Of a DNA stretch of 64,000 bases, positions 1-12,700 are shown piece by piece. A program made the translations under genes and the position numbers. Position 1 is the stretch's first letter; every line of letters starts with the position of its first letter. The DNA comes from Arion vulgaris (taxonomy: Eukaryota > Mollusca > Gastropoda > Stylommatophora > Arionidae), in the NCBI GenBank assembly GCA_020796225.1, contig CM036762.1, positions 15,457,786-15,521,785 of the forward strand, in the 5' to 3' direction. A model generated the notes under the pieces. That model did no database searches and was not told the origin of the DNA. It saw only the letters and a program-made list of their open reading frames with translations.

Positions 1-210
1 GCGTGGAAAGAGTTAATATATGAACTATTTTTTATATCTTGAGAATGGGATACAGAGAGACCTTTATGTCAGGAATGAAGGAATAAATCCTTAAATTTTG
101 TTCAAGATTTTGATGTCATAAGAGTTGCATATAAGTTCCCTCTGAAGTAGAAGCCTGCTCAGAAACTATTGCACCCACTGCCACATTTAGTGAAAAAGTC
201 ATGTGGGATT
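1..210. other. intron sequence, no feature seen
   Basis: Presumed intron of the TEX11-like gene. I see no exon-like open segment with splice sites and no recognisable repeat here. Confidence 0.4.
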
Positions 211-545
211 TCTGGTCTCTGAGGCTAGGCGCTCGTCTCTCATTCCAAAGGTACTTGTGGAGCGATCAGGATATTTGTCCAGAGATCTTTGTACCAGGGA
301 TATTTGTACCTGATCTCAGTGTAGGTGAAATAGAGTTCCTAGTCCTATCAGAAATGGACAATAAAACATAGGTCCTGTGTTCAAGTTGAGCATGTAAAAG
401 AACCCATGACAATTCAAAATCATAAAGAGCAGGCTGAAAAGCCGCTGCCTGGAAAAAATTCATTAGAAAGATTAAAAACGAAATTCCCTCAAAATATTTT
501 TACCTGCTGAGCACATATGGGTTTGTTCATCGGTCGAATAACCAG
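211..545 (+). mobile_element. SINE-C copy
   Basis: It matches the copy at 35105 across its length: tRNA-like head (CTCTGAGGCTAGGCGCTCG), the GGTGAAATAGAGTTCC... body, the AAATTCATTAG segment, and a 3' piece GAGCACATATGG shared with the RNase H LINE tail. The tail ends near 545, about 75 bp before the first exon. Confidence 0.7.
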
Positions 546-619
546 TCACTATAAATTATATAAATTAAGAAGAAGATAATAATTCTCCTGATAAAGTTTA
601 TTTTTTATTCTCACAACAG

Positions 620-701
620 CATTGGAAGAATTACTGCAGCATCCGGACTGTAACATGAGCTTGTGTCTAAACTCTTTACAGCTCTTCAAAAGAAATCACC
701 G
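620..701 (+). CDS. TEX11: TEX11-like exon 1 of window
   Basis: The exon follows acceptor ...CACAACAG and ends before donor GTAAAA. It enters with two bases of a split codon and encodes ALEELLQHPDCNMSLCLNSL followed by QLFKRNH. It leaves two bases, which join the first base of the exon at 2157 to give Arg. No upstream exon could be found in bases 1-619. Confidence 0.82.
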
Positions 702-3700
702 GTAAAAATATTCTCATTTTCTATAAGTTATTACTAGCTATATTTTGTTATCATGTTATAGATAATTTGGTTATTATTGGTTATTGATTACTAAACTGAC
801 GTCATTGTACTTTGGCAGACCCATAGGTGCTCAGTTTCCCTTAACAGATGTCAAAGGGTATGCATATACTGATGGTTTCTGTGGCTTGCTGGTTAAACAC
901 ACTCCTTGCTTTGCCCCTCAGGCATCCAGCTCTACTTGTACAACGGGTAACTCCAAACTCCTTAAATGCTGGATCGATTCAACATCTATTTTAGTGTCTT
1001 CATCCAACAGGCAGTCGCGAAGAAACTGAAGAACATCCCCCTTATCCATTATCAACTCTCCGACAATCAATGCTGTTGATGCAAGCTTGTCCGCTCTCAT
1101 TGCAGCAAACACCTGCATGCCCATGACTAGATTCACATAAGCCTCTGGAGGTTAGAAACTTCAATAGAAGACATCCACTCATACCGAAAACTGCAATTTT
1201 TTTATCTTTCAAACCATCGACCGAGAGTTTCTTTATTTGTTTGTTTCGATTATTCTTCTCTGCCATTTTGATCATTCTTATTGTGATATATAAACAGCCT
1301 TTGCCAAGAACGGTTAGACGTTGTGCCCCGTTAAGCCCCTACTAGTGTAAGACAAGCGCATCCGGTGCATTTCAGCGCTTTCTGCCTCGACTGAGTCAGA
1401 TGTGACAATGGCCCCAGTAAACAGAGTCCCAGAAAGCCAATATAGGGCAGCAGTAACAGCCTCAACCTCCATCCTGTTACTTATAATTTATCACTGTATA
1501 TCATAAACTAGTTGGAAAAATGGGCAAGTCTCAGGCACTGGAACGAGTGCGAGAATTAGGAGTAAAGTTTGGACGTGCCAGACAGTGTTGTCGTTTTGGT
1601 AGAGAGAAGCTATACTCACCAACTTCTCATGAGTATGGTGAGCAAGTGGACTTTGGGATGGTTGCTACAGTGGAGGACAGAGCATGCATGGGAATGTCCA
1701 ATGTGCCATGATGCCGTTCGCATAATATAACATAACAAACTAGATCCAGCCACTAAATAAAAATTGTGTGCGTTACATCTCAAGTTATAAGACAATTCAC
1801 AGGGGAACATAACTGCACAGGAATGATGTAGGGTTATTGTTACAAGACATCTGACTGATCTATACTGACTGAATAAGTCCCCAATGATCTGGTTCCGTGT
1901 CTGACAGAGCCATCAGTGTAAATAATGATATCACCTGGATGGGAGTGCTGATCCACAAGTGCATTGATGACACCAGGGGCCCATTCCCTACAGTAGCATC
2001 CAAGTGTACTTTTTGTGTACCAAGCTATTTCATGATGATGATGTGCTATCCATTTCCTTCTTTCATATATCTTAGAAATTGAGAAACCAATATTGTTCCT
2101 TAATAATTTGAAATGATGTATAGTACTAGTATTTCTAATTTCATTTATTTGTTAAGGTCAGAAGTTGTGTTTGAAATGAGACACACCATCCTCAAGAAAT
2201 TTGACATGCTTCCAGATAATGGCCATCTTTTGGTGAACATGCTGGATCTCTTTCTTAGCTCATCAGAGATTCAGAATGCTAAAACATTTGCAGAGGAATG
2301 CATAATTGGTAATTTTGTTTCTAACATTACATTTGCTTATTTTAGTTCATACATCATAGTATTATATGCATTTTCCATATCAGTTTCAATGTGGAATATC
2401 TTCATTGCACTCTGGACATATCCATATGTGCTCCGATCTCCTTCGCAATATATCCAACAGAGTCCAGCGACTAATCGTAAAAGTGAGATGCTGATCGATG
2501 AGCTAACTCATATGCCTGTTGTGCTGTTCTTTTATGGCCACACCAATCTCCAATCCAAGTTCTTGCAATCTAGCAGTTGACATGAATAGGTTTAGATGCA
2601 AGTCCTCTTTGCGGCCACACTCTATAAAGGCATTCAAAATGTCAGCTCTATCCAATTCTACAAAGAAATGTCGGCAAAGAGTTAATAAGGCATTTCTTAT
2701 CATCTTAAATTGTCATTAGTTTGTGTATCTTATCATGCTATCAATGTGCTGTATTAGTTTGTCTATTTTACATGATATCTTATTGTTATCTTATAGCTAA
2801 TAACACCGGTCACAGACTAGATGGAGCCACTACAAAACAGTTTCACATTCAGTTCTGGGGACAAGCTGCCAATTATGTTGAGGTAACCAATAGCTAAATT
2901 AAACAATTAGATGTGTGTGTTAGCATTTTTTACCTTGCAGTTTAGAAATCGACATGTAAGCCAAGTAAAAAAATGTAATTATGCAAAGTTTTTTTTGTCA
3001 TCTTCAGCTGAAATTATCTAAAATACGTCTGGTGTACATCCATAAGTGCCTGGGAACCAAGGCATAGCATGTTTATGTTCTCAGCTCAAATCACACAGAT
3101 CACAAATAGTGATCAATTTGGTTGATAAGAATGTACGCAAAGAAGAAGAGGATTTTGTTAATCTCATAGTTTGAAGCTGCTACTTCTTTGAGAGAATTCG
3201 TGTACCTACATTTTTTTATGTCAGCATTCAGATTTCAAACAAGCTGTTGAACTTGTTTTAAATGATTCAAAAGATGAATTAGAATTAGAATGGGATTATT
3301 CTGATAAAGATATTGCGAGAGAATCAGATGATAATTTAGTGATGAATTGTTTGAATCGATTGATGTTCTAGCTAGGTTTGTTTAATCTGGAAATCAGAAT
3401 ACAGTACATAGGAGTGTACAAGGACATGACCCACATAATATATCAAGTAAATTTAGTAGTTTGGTCTCCTTCAAATGTATATTAAGCAAGAATATAGGAG
3501 ATGATGGGGTAAGTCATTAACAAATTATAGAGCACTTAGTCATGAAAACTAGTCACGACAGAAATGAAGTGTCTACACAGAATGCTAGGAGTAACAAAAA
3601 GAGGCCGGTTGAGAAACGAAGACAACAGGAAAGAAGTGCGTACATCAGTACTGAACTTCATCAAGAAACAACAAATTAAATGGTTCGGCCATATAAGCAG

Positions 3701-6700
3701 ATTACTAACAGACAGTGCACCTCAAAGAGCAATGTTGCACTGATACAACGGATACAAAGCAACAGGCCGGCCACGCAAAAGGTGGATCTCAGAGATAACA
3801 GAGGTGACGAAAGACACTATTTATAAAGCACACACACAAGGGCTCGTTCTAGAAATCTCATCTTATCCTGACGCTGAGAGGCAAAACAGGATTGGAGAAA
3901 AGAAAAGAATGAAAGAAAGAAAAGAGGACTTAGTTGGATATTTTAATTTTTTAAAATATTACTCTGATATATGCTGGTTTTTTTGCAAGGGAATGGGGTT
4001 TTATTGTGTAGTTGGCAAGGGTTCATAAGGTTAAGCTGAGTACTTAAAAAAATTGTGTTTTGCCTTGAGAAATTTGAAATTATTTATAAGGTGATTTAAA
4101 TGTTTTCTTGTCTACAGAATCAAGACTTTTGTGAAGCCTTGACTTGGTACAATTATTCTCTCAGCTTGTACCCCTCCTTGTCAGCATCGGAACCTAACAT
4201 AGGTAAACTACACAGAAACTTGGCTACTTGTTATTTTCACATGGGAGACACTTCCAAAGTGAGTGTTATTCATTGTTGTAAAATTTTAATTCTTTTTCTT
4301 ACATCTTTTCATTGCTTAAGAAGATGCACTACTTTCAGTGATATTTACAATTTTGTTATAGAAATGGTAGAATGAAAGCATAGAATGAACAAAAACACCA
4401 TGGTGTATGAGTGATTTTAATTACTTTTCATTGAGAACTTTAATTTAGAATGGATCTACATTTTATCAAAATGTCATCAGATTTTACATTTGCTTTCAGT
4501 ATTATCAATATAAGGGAAGACTGCAGTAAAACTATGTAGCAATGACAAAACACATAAAACCCAAGTACAAAATACAAAAACGTTAACAATACACAGCGAT
4601 GTTTTGATCAATAGGCCTTAATGAAGCAAAGGATGCACCAGAAGGTAATACATTCACTTCTTGAACGGCAGACAATTATTCAATAAATCTCTAACGGTCC
4701 TAAAATGAAAAATCATTAAAAGGACCGTTAGGCATTATTTATAATTGTATATATGTTATGTCTGCCTATAAGAAGTGAATTTCTTCCCTTCTGGTGCATC
4801 TTTTGCTTGATAAAGACCTATTGGTCGAAATGTCATTGTTTTTGTACTTAGTAAAACTACAGTACTTTGTTTTTACGTGTTTCGCCATTTGCTTTCACCT
4901 ATTCCCCAAAAACTCTTTTAGAACATTTCATATTCAATAATAAAATACAAGACATGAATGTAAAAAGTGTAAATGCACATGGGTTCTTTTATTTATAATT
5001 TCTTGAAATTTAGTTTCATAAAAAATTCATAAAAATTTGCTGCAATTCTGCTGTTCTGAAATTTGACATGCAGCACAAAAATAGTCATAAAGTTCATAAT
5101 ATTTGTACTATTTGCTTCAAATTATAAACCAACTCATCAGAAAATGGGTAGACAAGGCATCTCTTCATTCCGAAGATTCTGAGTTTGATTCTTAACTAGA
5201 CCGTTCTGTTCATTAGCGCATTTTTTCATGTGACACCTTGGATTGTTGCCGGAGCTCTGGAGTTTTTGCTTTGTACAACACTTCTGCCTTCATTCTAGAA
5301 CAACCACTAATTAACTGCTTGTGATTTGAGCCAGTGAGCATCTACTGTGTTTGCTCTAAAAAAATAACTTGTTAATCACTCATCATTTATATATGATTTG
5401 TGACAAAGAACATGAATATAATGTGCTGTGGTTTATAGAGAAGAGAATATTCTCAATATGGAACAGTGACCAGTCTAAGACACAGGTTCACTTAACATGG
5501 TTCCACTGTGGCTGTCTGCCACATATACAATATAACACATATATAAAGGGGTTTTGGTGGTGTGAAAGTAATGTGCATGTTTCATGCTCCAAAAATACCA
5601 AGTTTGCTTTCCACAATGAGCAACCAGTCTATTTTTCCAATGATCCTAACCTCAATTAAGGTGAGATCAAGTTCCTAGTCCTGTTGAAGATGGATGATAA
5701 AATATTGGTTGCATGATTAAGTTGAAAACATAAAAGAACAGTTGGCAGTTGAAAATAAGAGTAGTCTTTAATGCCCATGTGAAATTGATCAAAAATAAAA
5801 TTCCTGCAAATTTTTATAATCTTCATAATTTCATCAGGAGCGCCCGTGTGGTGCGGGGCCCGCAAGGGAAGCAAAGAATAGTATCACTTCAACCTACAAT
5901 GCACATCGTAAGAGGCGACTGATGTAGGCACTAGGAATGCTACCCCAGTAAATAAAAAGCAGCGCAGAAATTGGATGTGCTGGCCTACTTGTGGATGCAT
6001 AATTGGCACAATGTACAATCGCTCTTAGGCTCAGATCATGTACAAATCACACAGAGTGGTTGACAAATGGTCGATGTGGAGCGTTTGAAGAAGACATCAG
6101 GGGAATTCCTGCTGGTACTACAGTTTGTGCGCTGCTTATAAGATTGTCCTGTGTAATAAAGAGATTGGATCACATATGGGAATTCACCAAAGTGCAATGA
6201 TGATGGTCCTGTCAATCGATCAGACAATGATACACATAAGACAGTGCCACAGTATACACATAGAGAGAACGCAGACATACAAAATCTCTACATGTACTAC
6301 ATACAAACACATAAACACAACGCACGGAACACCCTTAATTTACCGCATACATACAACACACATATAATACAGCACCATATTCATACAACTGAACTCAGAT
6401 TTTACAGTTTAGAAACATTAGTTGTGAAGGATAGGATGTGTACTGTATTTACTATTTGTTCCATGATCACAGGCACTGTTTGCAATTGAGGTCTCAGAAA
6501 GATGTGAACCAAAAAATCCTCATACCTACTACATTCTATTCAAGATTGCTTTAGAAATGCAAGACACAGAAAAAGGTAGAAGTGAATTGTATGTATACTT
6601 GAACATTATTTTTATCCTTGGTGTATCCTTCTTATTCTTCTTCTTCTCTACAATTGATTTTATATTCTCAGTCTAGATTGGGAGATGGGTTGCCTCTATG

Positions 6701-9700
6701 AAGCTGCATGTCAGAGTATCTCAAGAATATAGCTTGCACTGTCTGCTTCTTTTGTGAGGCATGTTTCATTTAGCTGGTGTAGGTATATTGGTGTATGTTT
6801 TAAAAAAACACATCATCTACCTACCATGTGTTGTTAATTTGTGTCAGTAAATTAAGATCTTCTTCTTACACTCCACATTGACCACTTGTTAACCACTCTG
6901 TGATTTCTAGAACGAGAATTTCTAGAACTGGCTTTTGTGTGCGCTTCATAAGAAGTGTTTTTCGTCAGTCAATGCCTGTGGTTAGTTATTCCTGATAGAT
7001 ATGCCAAGTATATTAAAACAAAATTGAATTTTTGTGAAGAATCTTCGTTTGAACTACCTGCATTGTCATTCGACAATATGAAATTTGAAGAAGAAAAAAC
7101 ATACAGAAACTACATATGACCATAGGATGCGGACAAAAAGAAAAACACTGTATATATATAAACAAAGGAACTAAACTCAATTGACAACTATGCTAGCCTA
7201 CATTTTTATTATATTCTTTCATTTTCTTCATGTTATTTCACAATTTTCTTTAGCATTAAGTAGTCTCCAGAACCTGGTTGAATGTGTTCCTAAAGGAAAC
7301 AACAGTGAAGACACCAATATTATTTGTCTGGCAGCTCATATGGCCTTGGAGGTAAGTTGATCTTTCCAATCATTATGTCATCATACACATTTCCCTCTGA
7401 ATTGTGTACTATTTAAAATTGTCATCTTTGTATTTAGATACTAGAATAGTTTTGGCTTCTGACTAGAATATTGGTTTCTTTCTAAGTTCTGTCCATTCTT
7501 TTTGCATTGTCAAACCAGGACCTATAATGTTGTCTTCTGTCTGCCTTTCATTTGTAATAAAAATATGTTCCTTTGAAAAATATTGATTTATCTTTCTATT
7601 CTCTAATCCTGTTTTGCCTTTGAACGTAAGGTTGAAAAAAAGAGGCACCTGGAGCAAGCCTCTCTATGCACCTTGTCTTTCTTTATCTTCTCCAATCCTG
7701 ATTTGCCTCACAGCTTCAGGGTAAGAAGAGATTTCTAGTACTGGCTTTTGTGTGTGCTTCATAAATAGTGTCCTTCATCGGCTCATTTCTGAGGTGCACC
7801 TTTGTCCAATATTGATCTATGTGTATTAAATCTATTCTGCTGATGTTTTTGACAGGTTTTTGAAGCAAGAGTAGTTTTAGTTCTTTCATTGACAACAATG
7901 CCTGAGAGGTAGAGTGAGAGGTGTGTTTAATCAGCGAGCCACGGGAACCATCAGTATGCATACTCTTCGATATCTGTTGGGGAGACTGAGCACCTATGGG
8001 TCTGCCCGAGTGCAGTGGACGTCAGTTTAGTAACCAATAACCAATCATTGATAGCAATGATTTTTCCTTTGACTTCCTAATTTGTATTCAGTGTATTGAG
8101 ATAGTTGTTACTAGTTTTGAACCCTAAGACTTCTAGCCTTATTAATTATGTATGTTATGGCTATGTTTTTATCATGTTCAAGTCATATATCCCATCTTGT
8201 AATCAATCTTTGCTTTTGTTGCCATTAGAAATATATATGACCATAGTACTATTATTTATCTTTCTCTGTCTTACTTAGGCAGCAAGTGTTGCTGTAGTCA
8301 AGATATCATAGGATTGATTCTTCTAGTCAAGACAGTAATTGTTATCTTATTATTGGCTGTAGTCAAATAGCTTCTTCTTCGTTCGATCCATATCAATCAC
8401 ATTTTTGACTTCTATTTATGGTCTGGATTTGCACCTGAGAGCAGTTTTTCGTTGTGCCAGTGATGCATCTACAGACCTGTAGGACAGTACATATGATTTC
8501 TGTGTGCTTTTCAAAAGGGTTTGCTTCGTAGTGTCAAAACAGCACATGCTATCGTAGTCAGAGTATTGTAGGATTGATTGTAGTCAGCACATCACTTTTG
8601 GGTTATTCTGAAATCCATCATTAAGATTGAATTGGGAAAAAAGGTGATCGGAGATGGATTAGGGGAGGGGTGCGATTATGTAGTGGACTCAATGTAGTGA
8701 CGGGTTCAATGCCACAAGCTGGACAGTCTTATACTCGGGAGGAGTTTGCCATGATTATTTGTTACAACTTTGAAGGGAGGTGTACTTAAGATGTAAGGGT
8801 TAATACATTCTTAACAACCATGCATAGGTCTTCAGCAGACTTCACCATAGTAGAGATCATGCTGATCTTTGCTTTGTAAGTCAGAGGAGTCTTGGTTAAT
8901 GTAAAGACACCATAGCACTGCTGACAGTTCCTCTGACAGCTTATATTTGTTATCATGTTTTATACATTGCAGCAAGAAAAGACAGACTTGGCTATCCCTG
9001 CACTAAAATGCCTAATAACGCACAGCATTGAAGACAAAAGAGTTATCACTGGGCTGCGATGCCTTCTGCGGCTTCTTGTTACTCAGGCAGATCAAGATAA
9101 ATGGTAGACATTTATTTAACTAGCTATATGTTAATTGAACTAACTTCTAAGCACAAAGTGTAACAAGACAAACGCCGCACCACAATTACCGCAGTCTCCC
9201 GGCCGATGGGAAGGGCTGAACAAACGACCATAAAAGGATGAGAGGTGCATCCAGAAAAGAGATGTGTGTCCACATGGGGCGAAACTCGGAGTCCTGAGGT
9301 GGGGGCCCGAGTTTGAGTTGTGTGTCCTGACAGTCTTGTGGCATTCAATGTGAGCACGGTGAGAAACCTGAAAAACATGAACAGGCACCAAGGTAGAGCG
9401 AACACGCATACGGACGAAACACAGGTGAACACACCAGTGAGGCAGGCGTGCATGATGCTGATGGAGGATGAAGAAGGGGCATGACAAGTGTAGGGGTGAG
9501 CGGACCACCAAAATGTGCAGAAAAACTGGAAAGCCCAGCAGAGGCTTGAATCCAGTACGCGTTTCCGCTCGCAGGGAACTACTACTGTCTTGTAGTTCTT
9601 GTGGGGACAATCAAAGACTAGTGGAGCAAACCGTACACAAACTGGATGGTAGGCAAACTAAGTAGTCCAAAAAAAGACTATTCCGGGAGGGTAGGTCATC

Positions 9701-12700
9701 TAAGGTCGCTACCTAAAGAAAATAGCAACCTGCTGCCTTGCAGGTCGTTTGGGGACAGCCAAAGGCTGACGGAGAGCGAACCCAGTAAACGCTGGTTGAA
9801 ATTGGACACATCGCCGAAGGACAAGCACCGGAGTTGCAAATGGTACTGAAGAAGTAAAAAATAGTTTTTAGCAAGGGCTGTTTATATATCACAATAAGAA
9901 TGATCAAAATGGTAGAAAAGAACGATCGCAGAGAGAGAGAGCAGAACTGACCACACAGCATTTCAGGAAGATATTCTTCTTATTCTTCTGCGTGCGCCGG
10001 CTGTGAATTCGGGAGTTTGCCCTGATGCCTGGTATGGCATTTCTGACTGATTTTTGCATGAAAGCCTGCTTTATGACTATTTGACTGGTGTCCCTCACCA
10101 TGCAGGCGGACCTTCACCGACTTCAGAGGTACAGCCCATTCTCATCAAGCAGATGTTACAATATAGTTGCTGATGGTTCCTGTGACTCTTATTAAAGTTG
10201 CACCGTAAATGACCCTACCATGCAAACATTTCTTGAATCACAGTATAGCAGAGCATTGCATTACAGCTATTAAATATATTTTTGTGTAATTAAATTTGTC
10301 TTAGAGAGCTTGGTAATAAATGTTGAAACTGTAATACAGTTTGACACATCTGCAAGAAATTGTTTCTATTAGGTGATAAACATGAAGGGGAGTAACTAAT
10401 ATAAATAAACTATACATGTAAAGAGTATTAGTTCTATTTTTCACTATCTTTTCTTTGGTGACCAGTTACTGCCATGGCTAGTTCTATTTTTCACTATCTT
10501 TTTGATGCTAACTCAATGATACACATAACCACTTAGAGCCATATTGTTTAATGTATCTATATAGTTGGACATGGAGCCAGTATCTTTAGATAGAGTAACC
10601 AACACTCGGATTATAACATGAGCTAAATCTTGATGTCTCTATACCATACAAGTTAGTTAGTTAGTTAGTTTGTTCCTTTCGTGCCAAAGGCAGCACATAG
10701 GGCAGAGGTTTTAGATCTCCATGTGATGCGGTTTGTTGCTAGCAGTTGGAGATCTCGTATGGTTTTACATCCCAATAGTTTACTTTTTGTAGGATTGTTC
10801 TTCGAAGAGTGGTCTTAGATCTTCCATGTTTTCTTTTCCCAACTGGTGACCATATAAGGACTTGTTGATTTAGTCTCTTTTTGTCTGATCTAAGAACATG
10901 ACCTAAATATTTCCACCTTTGTTTCCTTATAATATTTGATACGGGTTGTTGCTGTGTTCTATCTCTCACTGTGTTGTTGAAACAGAAATCACTCCATTTT
11001 ACTTATAGTAATTTATATTAGGTATTTTACATTAATAGAACGTTACACATTTAGATAAATTCTCTGTTTCCGAAATACTGGGGTTTTTGCAATTGAGGAT
11101 TATTAGGCCTCAGATCGACCGACCATAGCAAGTACAAAGAAAACAACACCTTCCATCTTGAAACCGAACCGGAAAAACCATACCATACAAGACTGATCTT
11201 TATTAGTGCTGATAATGGTAATACTGTGTTAAAATAAAGATATACTATGTAGAAAGATATACTGTGTATAAAGATATACTGTGTTTGCATATTTATTATT
11301 TGATAATATAAGATATCCTGTCTTTATTTCAGCACTGATATGAAGGCCATATTAGTTCATACAAGAACAGGTTGGACATTTATCTCTATTATTTCGATTA
11401 GTGTGAATATGCGCTTGCATAGAACTAGTTCGACAACATTACATGGTCCATAAAGGACTGAGACTTTGACTGCAACCAAGTCAGAAGGAAGATAGAATGG
11501 AGTTCTCTCTCTCTCTGCCTTTTTTTTTACCCAAATTGGGCAAAGGCCTTCAACCAACTCATGCCAAATCTTCCTATCTCTAGCTATCTCCTACAGCTCC
11601 CTTCAGCTCGGAGTTCTCTCTAGATTACCTTTATACCTCAGAATTAGGGAATGCTAACCCGAAACAAATGCTTGCAGAAAACGGATGCACCAGGCCGTAA
11701 GGCGCATAACATGGTGCAACGACCCTCACAATGAGAAATGGGATAACAGATTCTACGGTTGCCAATCTACCTCAGAGATTTAGCCACGCAGTAAGAATGT
11801 CAGACCTACCATCACAAGGGTGGCCAAAACTTACTGCGGGAAGAGGTCAGCACAAAACGGGGAAGCAGAAATCATAGGAATTATATCCTACAGAACTTCC
11901 CCAGTATGCAGACTTGAGAAGAAAGAGGTGACCCACTTACAGTAGTGTCTAAGACAAACTCTATGGCGTGGCTGATAATCTGAGGCAGACGGCTGCCTTT
12001 ATTAGAGAATCTGAAATCTCAATTTAGTGAGAACGCAGAAGAAGAAGAAGATACCTCAGAATAGAGTAGAAGTAAAAATAAAGAAATCCTTTTTCCTACC
12101 TCAATGTATATTGGGTAATACAGTGTTTGACTTTTTCATTAACCCTCGGCACACTATAGGTGATGTGATCAACATCGCGCTGTAGGATAGAGTAGAAGCC
12201 ACTAATTGGTAAAATCCTTTAATTGTCCCTTTTTCTTTTGCATTAATTTCATTAATCATTCATCTCATTTTATTCCTCCTTACCATGAACCAACAAAACA
12301 GTCGATGACTGACTTACCTTATGACAGCTTGTTGTGTAATAACAAAATCCCTCCACCACCTTACTCTGTTCAAGTTCATCCTTTGCAGGATACCCCAAAT
12401 CTGATCTACACTATGCGACATATTAGCCTTCACTGTTCTGCACCATATTATCTGATCTTGCTTTTTTTTTATCCTTGCCTAGACCGATGAACCAAATTTT
12501 ATCATGAATTGTACCGTTGTTTTTAGGGACTCTGTCTCCCCCGCAGCTCTGTGTTAACGGGCCAGGTTTCGCTTCTCGGGCGTATCTGTTCTATATCTCT
12601 TTCATCTTCCCTCTGGATTCCACTTCATGGCAGTTCTTCTGAGGTTTCTGATCACTTCTTTGTCCATCTGTTGCCGGGGCTCACAAGGGGAGCAAAGAAT

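Noticed and set aside
9124..9610. minus-strand open stretches of up to 156 codons
   Set aside because: They overlap in different frames over a GC-richer repeat-like block, have no recognisable domain and no splice support.
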